Shown piece after piece: positions 9,191 to 15,764 of a DNA stretch of 64,000 nt. Position numbers and translations under genes: made by a program. Each line of letters starts with the position of its first letter. Position 1 is the first letter of the stretch. The notes below the pieces were generated by a model. It made no database searches and was not told the origin of the DNA. It was given only the letters and a program-made list of their open reading frames with translations. The stretch spans positions 221,383 to 285,382 of the forward strand of contig NZ_QTJR01000005.1 in assembly GCF_003382285.1 (NCBI RefSeq). The letters are read 5' to 3'. The DNA is from Lysobacter soli (GTDB lineage Bacteria; Pseudomonadota; Gammaproteobacteria; Xanthomonadales; Xanthomonadaceae).

Positions 9191-10366
9191 TCAACGAGGT
9201 GCGGATTCGGCCCTGACGGCTCCGATATCGCCGTAACCGCTCACCTGTGGGGCGCTGAGGGTTGCACCGGGCAAGGCGTTATCCGTAGGGGGCGTGCCCC
9301 CTACACCCCCGCGCGAGATCTCCTGCTGCATCAACTGCCGGCGCTGGGTCGCTTCGTCGAGGCGCCGTCGGTCGCCCTGCACTTCGTCCAGAAACGGCTC
9401 GTACTGGCCGTCGAGCGCGATCATGCGGCAGCGGTTCTGCTCAATGACGTGGCGCGTGCCCTGCTCGCTCAGGCACGTGCAGCCGTCGTGCCCGTCGTGG
9501 CCAGACGCCATACAGAAGACGCGCGGCGCCTGCATGGGAACGTTGAGCTTGTCGTAGGCCGGCGCGGTCCACGGCTGGCCCGGAATGCGCGGCGTCAGCC
9601 ACGCCACGTAGTCACTTTCTCGGGAGGGCGCTGGGGGCGACGGAATGTCCGTCGCGGCCACCGTCGCTGGCGCTCCGTTTGCCGCTCCGTCCTTGGTGGC
9701 GACCATCGCGGCGGAGCTCGACCTTCCTGCGAGCGAATCTTCCACCGCGCCGAACTGATGCCAGGCACCGTAAGCCGTTGCCGGCAGACCAATCGCGAGC
9801 GCGATGTAGTACCACGGGATCTTCTTTTCCACGGTGTCCATGACCGTGGACTCGTAGAGGCCCATGGGGCGCTTTGGCAGCTTGACGCGCTTCAGAATGA
9901 GCGGGCTCGCCTTCTCTGGGTTCCGCTCGAAACGGTCGAAGATCCGCAGGTGCGCGAACGGCAGGCCGAAGCGGCGGCGCACGTGGATATGCCGCTCGAT
10001 CAGGTCGTGGACGAATTCGTCCACCTGCTTGGCCGGCGACTGGGACACGAAGATGAAGTCCAAGCCGCGGTGCCTGTGCTTGGCGAGCTCGCGCACGTGG
10101 TCCGGCACCTTGGAGCCCGGCGGGCGCTTGGGCAGCATTTCCGACTCGTACGCTTCGTCAATGAAGCAAACCGCGCCGTCCGGCAGGAAATTCATCCAGT
10201 CGCGAAATTGCTCGGGCGTGATCGGCAGACAGCGGGCGGTTTCGTGTTTGAACCCGCGTACGTTGCCGACGAACACCAATCGGCCTTCGTCGCGGAACTT
10301 CAACGCGTGATCGATCGCGTGCAGCGTCTTTCCGTGACCCGGCTGGCCCGTGTACCAGTAGATCAT
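9191..10366 (-). CDS. zot: Zot-family phage assembly ATPase (pI-like)
   Basis: 391 residues starting 'MIYWYTGQPGHGKT' with Walker A GQPGHGKT at residues 7-14 and Walker B 'AVCFIDEAY' near 80-88. A single transmembrane segment near residue 205 ('WYYIALAIGLPATAYGAW') separates the cytoplasmic ATPase from a periplasmic tail containing a Cys pair. Zot/pI proteins drive extrusion of the filamentous virion through the inner membrane. The ATG overlaps the stop of the DUF2523 gene as ATGA, so the two are translationally coupled. The same frame is open far upstream, but that extension only shadows the coat genes. Confidence 0.92.
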   Translation of the reverse strand: MIYWYTGQPGHGKTLHAIDHALKFRDEGRLVFVGNVRGFKHETARCLPITPEQFRDWMNFLPDGAVCFIDEAYESEMLPKRPPGSKVPDHVRELAKHRHRGLDFIFVSQSPAKQVDEFVHDLIERHIHVRRRFGLPFAHLRIFDRFERNPEKASPLILKRVKLPKRPMGLYESTVMDTVEKKIPWYYIALAIGLPATAYGAWHQFGAVEDSLAGRSSSAAMVATKDGAANGAPATVAATDIPSPPAPSRESDYVAWLTPRIPGQPWTAPAYDKLNVPMQAPRVFCMASGHDGHDGCTCLSEQGTRHVIEQNRCRMIALDGQYEPFLDEVQGDRRRLDEATQRRQLMQQEISRGGVGGTPPTDNALPGATLSAPQVSGYGDIGAVRAESAPR

Positions 10367-10695
10367 CGCGACGCTCCCGGCAGCTGATCGGCGACGCCCT
10401 TGGGCACGATGAAGACCTTGCTCGCAAGGCGAATCGACAGCGCGCTGATGACCATGGTCATGAACACGTCGAGGCCGATGGCGCCCGCGAACTGCATCAC
10501 GACCGGCGGCATGGCGGCCGCGTGCTGCGCGAGCGCGCCTTTGATATCGGGCAGGAAAGCCGACATGGAAATCATGGTCAGGCCGAACACGCCCAGCAGC
10601 TTGGCAACGAGCAAACCGATGCCGTCGCGGAACGAGGCGAATACGAAGCGACCGACAGCGGTCGCCATATCGGCGATGAAACTCAGCGGGTTCAT
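10363..10695 (-). CDS. DUF2523 minor coat protein (pVI-like)
   Basis: 110 residues with two or three hydrophobic helices ('GIGLLVAKLLGVFGLTMISMSAFL', 'MQFAGAIGLDVFMTMVISALSIRL'). Sequence style, size and position between the pIII-type gene and Zot fit DUF2523, the pVI-like minor coat protein that caps the end of filamentous virions. The gene overlaps Zot by 4 nt and follows the pIII-type gene by 3 nt, so it belongs to one tight operon. Confidence 0.8.
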   Translation of the reverse strand: MNPLSFIADMATAVGRFVFASFRDGIGLLVAKLLGVFGLTMISMSAFLPDIKGALAQHAAAMPPVVMQFAGAIGLDVFMTMVISALSIRLASKVFIVPKGVADQLPGASR

Positions 10696-10698
10696 AGG

Positions 10699-12201
10699 TC
10701 ACTCCATGAGCAGGCGGACGGAGATGAAGAAGCCCATCAGCAGCAGAATGCCGCGACACATCGTCACGAACGGGCACCACCAAGAGGCGTTGGACAAATC
10801 GACTTGCGTGAAGCTGAGATCGACAACGCCCATCTGCGGGCAGCTGCCGGCACCACCGAGGAAACCGCTGGAATCGAGGTTGTCGAGGCTGAAGGTCTTG
10901 GCGACGAAACCCGGTTCGTCGTCGCCCTCGCCCGGCGCCGGTTCCTCGGTGCCGTTGGTCTCGGTCCAGTCGGGACGCTTGTTGCCGTTGGTGTCGTCGC
11001 CGCAGATCTGAGCGCGCATGGCGCGCAGCTGCTGCGCGTTGGCGTTCGTGCCTTCGACGGTGAATGCCTGGGCACAGTCGCCGATATCGCCCGTCACCTT
11101 TGCCGCGTTGCCAGCTTCGACCGCGCAGCGAGTCGCCCATGCCTGCGTGGCAACCATCGCCAGAACCGGGTCGCCGGAAATGACCGGAGCAGCTTCGCAG
11201 TTCTCGCCACCCGACGCAGAACCATCCCCATCGCCGTCCCCTTCTTTGCCACTGCCATCGCCTGTGCCGCTTTCGCCGGCATTACTGCTTCCGGCGTTGG
11301 TTCCGTGCTCCGTCTGATAGTTCTGCGTTACCGTCGTAATGGTCGTGTTGTTGTTGGTCGTAGTGCTCTGAATCGGAGGCCCGCTCGGCTGCAAGTTGTC
11401 ACCACTGGGCAACTGCAAGTTCGGCGCTATCGGGTTGGTACCGGCGTCCCGCTTCTGCTTCACCGGACCGTCGTCCTTCTCGCCGGTTTCGCCGGGCCGC
11501 CAGCAAATCTGGCGCCCGTTGCTGGCGCTCATGCAGTGCTGGCCATCGGGCTTAATGCAGACCTCTCCATTCGGCGTGCACTGCTGCGGCTTGTCTTGTA
11601 TGGGCGGAGCATCGCCGACGGCACAGGCTTGCCCGGTGGGCTTGGCACCCGTCAGTACGCATGCGCTTCCTGAGGAAGTTGTAACGCACGCATTACCGGG
11701 CGCGCTGAACTTACAACCATCGACGCACGCGACCGGTGACGCGCCTCCCGTGAAAGTTGGGCCGAGCGCCGGTTTCGCCTTGCACGCGTCGCTGCTGAAG
11801 CACGTCTGCGTGTTGGCGTCCCACGTCGAGCCGGCGGGGCAAGCGTCCCCGGTGAATGCCCAGCCGGTTGCAGTCTTCGTACCGCTGGCAGCGAACGTGC
11901 TGCCGCAGTTGCTGGAGTTGCTGGAGTTGATGATCGTTCCGGTCACGGTGAAGTTCTTCGCGGCCACGTTCAACGTGCACGCGTTCTTCTGGACACGCGC
12001 GAACCAGCCACCCGAAGTCGGATCGACCGTCAATGCAGTGACGCTATTGCACGCGGCCTGCGCGGCCCCGCGCGACGGATAAGTCGTGTTCGGGTTCGCA
12101 TTGCTGACGGAACCCATCCACGTAGGAAGACCGCAGTAGGTCTGCGCATTCGCGGCCAGCGGCGCGAGCAGCAGGAGAAATAACACGATGAGCGCGCGCA
12201 T
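10699..12201 (-). CDS. Minor coat/adsorption protein (pIII-like)
   Basis: 500 residues: a signal peptide ('MRALIVLFLLLLAPLAANAQ'), a Cys-rich N-terminal half with many paired cysteines, and a long low-complexity Thr/Asn then Gly/Asp/Ser linker (residues about 280-335). A further globular part follows, then a C-terminal membrane anchor ('GILLLMGFFISVRLL'). This is the layout of pIII-type tip proteins that bind the receptor (often a pilus) and anchor in the host membrane until virion release. The ATG overlaps the stop of the 20-residue peptide gene as TGATG. Confidence 0.82.
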   Translation of the reverse strand: MRALIVLFLLLLAPLAANAQTYCGLPTWMGSVSNANPNTTYPSRGAAQAACNSVTALTVDPTSGGWFARVQKNACTLNVAAKNFTVTGTIINSSNSSNCGSTFAASGTKTATGWAFTGDACPAGSTWDANTQTCFSSDACKAKPALGPTFTGGASPVACVDGCKFSAPGNACVTTSSGSACVLTGAKPTGQACAVGDAPPIQDKPQQCTPNGEVCIKPDGQHCMSASNGRQICWRPGETGEKDDGPVKQKRDAGTNPIAPNLQLPSGDNLQPSGPPIQSTTTNNNTTITTVTQNYQTEHGTNAGSSNAGESGTGDGSGKEGDGDGDGSASGGENCEAAPVISGDPVLAMVATQAWATRCAVEAGNAAKVTGDIGDCAQAFTVEGTNANAQQLRAMRAQICGDDTNGNKRPDWTETNGTEEPAPGEGDDEPGFVAKTFSLDNLDSSGFLGGAGSCPQMGVVDLSFTQVDLSNASWWCPFVTMCRGILLLMGFFISVRLLME

Positions 12202-12263
12202 CAGATGGCCTCGTACGCGAGCCAGACAGCGCCGAGAACGGCGACGATGACGAAGTACCCCAT
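12201..12263 (-). CDS. 20-residue hydrophobic peptide, probable minor coat protein (pVII/pIX-like)
   Basis: A 21-codon ORF encodes MGYFVIVAVLGAVWLAYEAI, almost entirely one membrane-spanning helix. It has an excellent ribosome site (AGGAGGGGG, 3-4 nt before ATG), and its stop overlaps the pIII start as TGATG. Filamentous phages encode very small hydrophobic minor coat proteins near the major coat gene, and this fits one by size, position and character. Homology is not checkable by eye at this length. Confidence 0.65.
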   Translation of the reverse strand: MGYFVIVAVLGAVWLAYEAI

Positions 12264-12283
12264 TACCCCCTCCTTGAGAGAGA

Positions 12284-12304
12284 AGGGCCGCGCGTGGCGG
12301 CCCT
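12284..12304 (-). terminator. Hairpin after the major coat gene
   Basis: Inverted repeat AGGGCCGC / GCGGCCCT with a 5-nt loop, followed on the minus strand by TTCTCTCTC. It lies 27 nt downstream of the pVIII-type gene. Many filamentous phages have a terminator directly after the major coat gene to keep its expression high relative to the minor coat genes. Confidence 0.6.
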
Positions 12305-12330
12305 CCCTCCCCTGCTCTGCACGGTGTCGA

Positions 12331-12591
12331 TCAGCGGGCCTTCTTGACGTAGGCCCACAGCAGCAGGACGCCGACGATGGCAGCGAGGATCACGAGGATG
12401 CCGCTCACCTTGTCCTTGGCGTTGGTCACCTCGGCGGTGATCGCGGCGCCCACGTCCGATGCCTGGGCGAAGGCGGCGGCCGAGTAGAACGACGCGGTGA
12501 GCAGCGCGGCGGCGCCGGCGATCTTGTTGCGCAGGCTGCGGGCCTTGTCGCGGGCACGCAGGGCGAGGGACTGAGCGTTATTGCGGTTCAT
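12331..12591 (-). CDS. Major coat protein (pVIII-like) precursor
   Basis: 86 residues. A basic N-terminus ('RARDKARSLRNKIAG') and hydrophobic segment end at a likely leader-peptidase site after 'FYSAAAFA'. The mature protein, about 44 residues, has an amphipathic start, a membrane helix ('VSGILVILAAIVGVLLLWAYV') and a basic end 'KKAR' that would face the DNA. Length and layout match filamentous-phage major coat proteins. The start at 12591 is preceded by AGGAG with good spacing; the longer upstream frame lacks coding character. Confidence 0.88.
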   Translation of the reverse strand: MNRNNAQSLALRARDKARSLRNKIAGAAALLTASFYSAAAFAQASDVGAAITAEVTNAKDKVSGILVILAAIVGVLLLWAYVKKAR

Positions 12592-12622
12592 GGTTTTCTC
12601 CTGAGGGTTTTGGTTGATGCCA

Positions 12623-12826
12623 CTACGACTGCGCGGCGCGCCTGTAGAGGCGGAAGCACAGCCCGACGGTCCAGCACAGGACGATGGCGAGCGCCACCTG
12701 TGTGCCTTCGGCAAGTGAGAGCGGCGGCAGCACTTGCTCGGGTTTCTGCACCCAAATGGGCACCGTGCAGGTGCCGTCGAGCGCGATGTGCTCGGCGGCG
12801 CAGGCTTGGACCAGCACGGTGCCCAT
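12623..12826 (-). CDS. Small phage membrane protein
   Basis: 67 residues with a Cys-containing N-terminal part ('QACAAEHIALDGTCTVPIWV'), one membrane helix ('QVALAIVLCWTVGLCF') and a basic C-terminus. It sits between the ssDNA-binding protein and the major coat gene, a position where filamentous phages of this group carry small membrane or minor coat proteins. No exact family assigned. Confidence 0.65.
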   Translation of the reverse strand: MGTVLVQACAAEHIALDGTCTVPIWVQKPEQVLPPLSLAEGTQVALAIVLCWTVGLCFRLYRRAAQS

Positions 12827-12831
12827 GAGGG

Positions 12832-13110
12832 TTAGCCGGCCTTCGCGAGCGAGGGCTTGGCTTCGATGCGGGTGAGCTTCGGCTTGCGCGCGAGCTTGAA
12901 GTCGCCGAAGTCGCCAACGCTGACGTTGGCTTCCAGATCCAACTCGTACTCACCGACCGGGTACGGCGGTTCCTTGCCGAGGTCGAGGCGCACGCGGTTG
13001 CGGAAGAACGCGTTCTCGGCGGTGGCTTGCTGCGTGCGGATGGTTCCGGAGCGGTCGCCCTTGCTCCACTGCTTTTCATCGACGTGCGTGTTCGTGATGG
13101 TGATCTTCAT
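12832..13110 (-). CDS. Phage single-stranded DNA-binding protein (pV-like)
   Basis: 92 residues, 'MKITITNTHVDEK...TIRTQQATAENAF...YPVGEYELDLEANVSVGDFGDFKLARKPKLTRIE', the pattern of the helix-destabilising protein of Xanthomonas-type filamentous phages. It coats progeny single strands and stops their conversion to double-stranded form. It follows Rep on the same strand, 2-3 nt away, as usual in inoviruses. Confidence 0.8.
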   Translation of the reverse strand: MKITITNTHVDEKQWSKGDRSGTIRTQQATAENAFFRNRVRLDLGKEPPYPVGEYELDLEANVSVGDFGDFKLARKPKLTRIEAKPSLAKAG

Positions 13111-13112
13111 GG

Positions 13113-14146
13113 CTATGCGGCCTCTTGGGATGGGATGGTTTGAAGTTGGGCGCGTACGAGCGCCGGGAGGTCGCCGACCACGTTTTTCATTCGTCCCGGG
13201 CGACCATCGCGGACGACGTGTTCCATGAGGAATTCCACGGCGTCATCGCCGAGGGCATCCATGACGAGATTCAGCGCGGTGCCGGCCTGATTGCGCAGGA
13301 AGCGCACCATGGCCTTCGCGCTGGCGTTGACCATCTGTTCCTTGGTCAACAGGCGTTCGGCTTCGCCGACGACATATGCGGCGAGCATCGGATAGGAACC
13401 GGCGAAGTACTTGCCGGGGTTGCGCAACACGTCGTTGGGCAAGTCGATGCGCTTGGCATACAGGCGCAATTCGCAGCGCGTGTGCCCGCTTTCGGGATCG
13501 CCTAGCTGTTTGCCCTTCTCGTAGATGTTCAGTTGCTTGTGGCCGCGCTGGCCCACGTAGAAGGAACAACCCTTGTTGCTGCCGCAGTCATCGACGTACT
13601 GCGCTTGCGGGGGACGGCCGTTCATGACGAACTCGCCTCGGTCGTAGAGATCGCGAAAGGTCTGGAGATTGAAGGTCTCGCCCGTGAGGTCATCGATCGC
13701 GATGTCCACGTGGCTGATGCGTGCGTCGAGGTCGTCGAGCACATTTGCGACTTGCGGCCAGCTGCGCACGTGCTGGCACCCTTGGCCCGACAGGCTGATA
13801 CAGACCTTGCCGTCGTCGTCGAGGCCGATCTTTCCGCAGACTGATGCGGTCTCATCACCATCGTTGCGGAGCGCGGGTAGAAGTTGAAAACGCGGTCTTG
13901 GATCGGGCCGACGACGATGGCGCTGCCGGTGCCGAACACGTAACGCACCAGATCACCGAGCGGCATCTTGCGGGTGAGCTTTTTCGCCTTCTCGCTGTCG
14001 ATGACGACGACGCAGAAGTCGATGATCGGGGCCGTGAGGGTGGACTTTTGGCCCGTGTTACTGCTCGGGCCAACTGCCCGGTTGCTCGCCTGCACTGGTG
14101 AAAAGCCCATCGGGGCCGGTGTGGCGATGACCATTTCGAGGCTCAT
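13113..14146 (-). pseudogene. Phage replication initiation protein (Rep, pII/RstA-like), frameshifted
   Basis: The N-terminal ~100 residues read in one frame from 14146 ('MSLEMVIATPAPMGF...GPIQDRVFNFYPRSATMV'). The rest reads in another ('DETASVCGKIGLDDDGKVCISLSGQGCQ...' to 'QTIPSQEAA'). The two join smoothly near 13853-13860 if one base is restored, giving a Rep of about 345 residues. The C-terminal part contains 'RISHVDIAIDDLTGE' and 'ELRLYAKRIDLP', typical of Phage_CRI/RstA-like rolling-circle initiators. As written, neither half would be complete. The cause may be a true mutation, a sequence error or, less likely, programmed frameshifting; there is no slippery run at the site. Confidence 0.75.
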
Positions 14147-14325
14147 GCGGTCACCGCCTGACGGAGCAGGTCGGCGTCGAGCAGTTCGGCGACGGCGGCA
14201 TGGTGGATTTCGAGCCAGAACCCGACGTCGAGCGCGCCGGGGAACAGGTCAGGCTGGCGGATCTGCTGGTCGCAGATGTCGAGCGCGAGGCGTGCGCCGC
14301 GCTCGCTGTCGGTGGGGCGGCTCAT
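14143..14325 (-). CDS. Small hypothetical protein upstream of Rep
   Basis: 60 residues ('MSRPTDSERGARLALDICDQQIRQPD...GFWLEIHHAAVAELLDADLLRQAVTA'). The start is taken at 14325; a longer frame to 14427 has no coding character. The stop overlaps the Rep ATG as ATGA, so it is coupled to Rep and probably part of the replication operon. Family not recognised. Confidence 0.55.
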   Translation of the reverse strand: MSRPTDSERGARLALDICDQQIRQPDLFPGALDVGFWLEIHHAAVAELLDADLLRQAVTA

Positions 14326-14361
14326 GCGATGATCTCCGACAACCCAACGCAAGGAAGAACG

Positions 14362-14634
14362 ATGGCAAAGCCGCCCAAGGTCGCCGGGATGACGACGACG
14401 GAACTGCAAATCGCCCGATCCATCCAAGGTGTGTGCAACGTGATCGCGATCATCGTGATGAGCCTTCCCGAAGAGCAGCGATCCGCGATAGTTCAGCGCC
14501 TACAACGGCTGATGCAGAGTCAAGGCCTTGCTGACTTTCAGCAGGTCGCGCCTGGTCATGTGCTGGACCTGCTCGAAGGGCTTGGCGCAGCAGCGCAAGC
14601 GCCTTCCCCTGCTCGGAGCGAAACCACGAACTGA
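14362..14634 (+). CDS. Small helical phage protein (member 1 of a paralogous pair)
   Basis: 90 residues starting 'MAKPPKVAGMTTTELQIARSI'. A hydrophobic-to-amphipathic helical core 'VIAIIVMSLPEEQRSAIVQRLQRLM' is followed by 'GHVLDLLEGLG'. The same pattern recurs in the ORF at 14786-15007, so the two look like diverged duplicates. GGAAG lies 7 nt before the ATG. It is divergent from the replication operon, a place for regulatory or early genes in inoviruses. Family and function unknown. Confidence 0.55.
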   Translation: MAKPPKVAGMTTTELQIARSIQGVCNVIAIIVMSLPEEQRSAIVQRLQRLMQSQGLADFQQVAPGHVLDLLEGLGAAAQAPSPARSETTN

Positions 14635-14637
14635 GGT

Positions 14638-15174
14638 TCATGCCCTACCCTCGCGCTCAAGGAAGGCGGCTTCGCGGCGTTCAGTTTCGTCCGTCGCCCT
14701 GACGTCACATGACAAACCGGTAATGTCGGGGAGCCCTCCGACGCTCAGCGGAAGCACGGACGGATCACATTCCCGGGGGGTCGCCTTGAAAACGGACGAA
14801 TTTGGACTTGCTGAAACTGTGGCGGCACTCTCCGCCGTCATGGGCATCGCGATTGCCTCTGCACCAGCGGCGCAGAAAGCGCAGTTCGTCTCGCGCCTCA
14901 GGTCTCTCATCGCAAACTCGGAGCCCGACACCATCCGCTGGCGGGTGTACAGGCACGTGTTACGAGACGTGCTGGGCGGAATGGGCGTACCGCCCGAGCG
15001 ATTCTGATACGCGTTGAGAAACACCGTTTCGCGCACCGCCTGGGCGGCTCGCGTGTGCGGACCGAGCAACAGCGCGAACGTCGCGCCGAATCCAATGAGC
15101 GCGCCGATGGCGGCGCCGACTGCGAGGACCAACAGCGGGTCCGTGGTCCAGAGCAGAATCTTGTATGCGTCCAT
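14638..15174 (-). CDS. Putative membrane protein at the head of the replication strand, C-terminal end uncertain
   Basis: The start at 15174 has a strong ribosome site (GAGGGGAC before ATG). The first ~57 residues look real: 'MDAYKILLWTTDPLLVLAVG' then a glycine-rich membrane helix 'AAIGALIGFGATFALLLG' and an amphipathic stretch. Beyond about residue 57 the frame runs antisense to the plus-strand gene at 14786-15007 and has poor protein character. The natural protein may therefore be short (about 60 residues) and have lost its stop, or only the N-terminal part is functional. Family unknown. Confidence 0.4.
   Translation of the reverse strand: MDAYKILLWTTDPLLVLAVGAAIGALIGFGATFALLLGPHTRAAQAVRETVFLNAYQNRSGGTPIPPSTSRNTCLYTRQRMVSGSEFAMRDLRRETNCAFCAAGAEAIAMPMTAESAATVSASPNSSVFKATPRECDPSVLPLSVGGLPDITGLSCDVRATDETERREAAFLEREGRA
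14786..15007 (+). CDS. Small helical phage protein (member 2 of a paralogous pair)
   Basis: 73 residues if started at the TTG at 14786, which follows GGGGGG by about 6 nt. The core 'VMGIAIASAPAAQKAQFVSRLRSLI' and 'RHVLRDVLGGMG' align with 'VIAIIVMSLPEEQRSAIVQRLQRLM' and 'GHVLDLLEGLG' of the protein at 14362-14634. That shared pattern is the main reason to prefer this frame over the antisense frame of the minus-strand ORF. Function unknown. Confidence 0.5.
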   Translation: MKTDEFGLAETVAALSAVMGIAIASAPAAQKAQFVSRLRSLIANSEPDTIRWRVYRHVLRDVLGGMGVPPERF

Positions 15175-15192
15175 GTCCCCTCCCCTACGAGG

Positions 15193-15239
15193 GCCGGGGA
15201 GACCGGCGTCAGGGGGGACGCCGGGGGCCTCTCCCCGGC
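15193..15239. repeat. Nested hairpin in the phage intergenic region, candidate origin or packaging signal
   Basis: Outer arms GCCGGGGAG (15193-15201) and CTCCCCGGC (15231-15239) enclose inner arms CCGGCGTC (15203-15210) and GACGCCGG (15217-15224) with a 6-nt GGGG-type loop. Such a strong structure in the regulator/replication intergenic space of a filamentous phage is where origins and packaging hairpins occur; which one it is cannot be told from sequence. Confidence 0.5.
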
Positions 15240-15250
15240 GGGCGGCCCTA

Positions 15251-15319
15251 TGTCACATGTCATGTGACACGGGCGTATGTATATTGGTCTGTGACATCCC
15301 TGTCAACAGGCCCGTGACA
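15251..15319 (+). promoter_or_regulatory. Repeated TGTCAC/GTGACA operator-like sites before the DUF3693 gene
   Basis: A perfect palindrome TGTCACATG-T-CATGTGACA (15251-15269) is followed by half-sites GTGACA (15291-15296), TGTCAA (15301-15306) and GTGACA (15314-15319). The last abuts the DUF3693 start codon. The array lies between divergent phage genes, as expected for a lysogeny-type switch read by the DUF3693 HTH protein. Confidence 0.55.
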
Positions 15320-15663
15320 TGACCTCTACCATCAAGCTTCTCGACCAGTGGAAAGCCGCCAAGGGCATTACCTCGGATAACGCTGCGGCGTTGGCTCTTG
15401 AGGTGTCACGGCAAGCGGCATCGCGCTGGCGCAATGGGCTCGCGCAGGCAGAGCCGCACACCATCGCGCGCATGGCACGCGACATCGGTCAGGAGGCTGG
15501 GCCGTGGATGGCGCTGGTCGAAGCGGAACGGGCGAAGTCGGCTGAGGATCGGAAGGCGTGGATCGCTCTCGCGCGCCAACTCGGGGCGGCGGCGGCCATC
15601 GCCTGCTTCGCCGTAATGCCCCTTCTTTCGCAGGCTGCTTCGTCAGCAATGCATATTATGTAA
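15319..15663 (+). CDS. DUF3693-type phage HTH regulator
   Basis: 114 residues. The N-terminal helix-turn-helix reads 'LDQWKAAKGITSDNAAALAL' and 'EVSRQAASRWRNGLAQAEPH', followed by 'TIARMARDIGQEAGPW' and a C-terminal hydrophobic segment ('LGAAAAIACFAVMPLLS'). This matches the DUF3693 phage family, likely a repressor or switch protein with a membrane tail. The ATG overlaps a GTGACA half-site. The final codons ATG-CAT-ATT-ATG-TAA lie inside the right dif-like site, so the C-terminus (MHIM) is encoded by the recombination site itself. Confidence 0.75.
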   Translation: MTSTIKLLDQWKAAKGITSDNAAALALEVSRQAASRWRNGLAQAEPHTIARMARDIGQEAGPWMALVEAERAKSAEDRKAWIALARQLGAAAAIACFAVMPLLSQAASSAMHIM

Positions 15664-15666
15664 ACG
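15639..15666 (+). other. Right dif-like Xer recombination site (attR)
   Basis: XerC-side arm TTCGTCAGCAA (15639-15649, degenerate), centre TGCATA (15650-15655), XerD-type arm TTATGTAAACG (15656-15666). The centre and most of the XerD arm match the left site. Joining the left XerC arm with this XerD arm would rebuild a canonical-looking chromosomal dif. Confidence 0.75.
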
Positions 15667-15713
15667 AAGCCGTGGCGTTACCGCCGGCCCGCTCTCGAGC
15701 GACACCCATAAAT

Positions 15714-15764
15714 CAGACTGCGCGCTGTTAGCCAGATTGGAAGGTCATTGAGCAGACTGTAAGG
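15714..15764 (+). repeat. Three short direct repeats beside attR
   Basis: CAGACTG (15714), CAGATTGGAAGG (15733) and CAGACTGTAAGG (15753) are spaced 19-20 bp apart. The third copy sits exactly where the response-regulator remnant begins. Origin unknown. Confidence 0.35.

Larger units (their letters stand above)
6591..15666. mobile_element. Filamentous (Inoviridae) prophage integrated at a dif-like site
   Basis: A filamentous-phage genome in the usual order occupies the minus strand: Rep, ssDNA-binding protein, small membrane coat proteins, major coat, pIII-type adsorption protein, DUF2523 minor coat protein and Zot. Accessory genes lie at both ends. The element is bounded by two 28-bp Xer-type sites sharing the core TGCATA-TTATGT, as expected for phages that use the host XerCD recombinase instead of an integrase; no integrase gene is present. 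Rep is interrupted by a frameshift, so autonomous replication is doubtful unless that is a sequence error. Cargo is an OLD-family nuclease and a secreted DUF4124-like protein. Confidence 0.88.

Noticed and set aside
9056..10387. 443-residue plus-strand frame opposite Zot
   Set aside because: Antisense of Zot, which has clear Walker motifs, start coupling and membrane segment.
6591..15666. Serine or tyrosine integrase or transposase for the prophage
   Set aside because: None of the frames shows integrase or transposase motifs, consistent with use of host XerCD.
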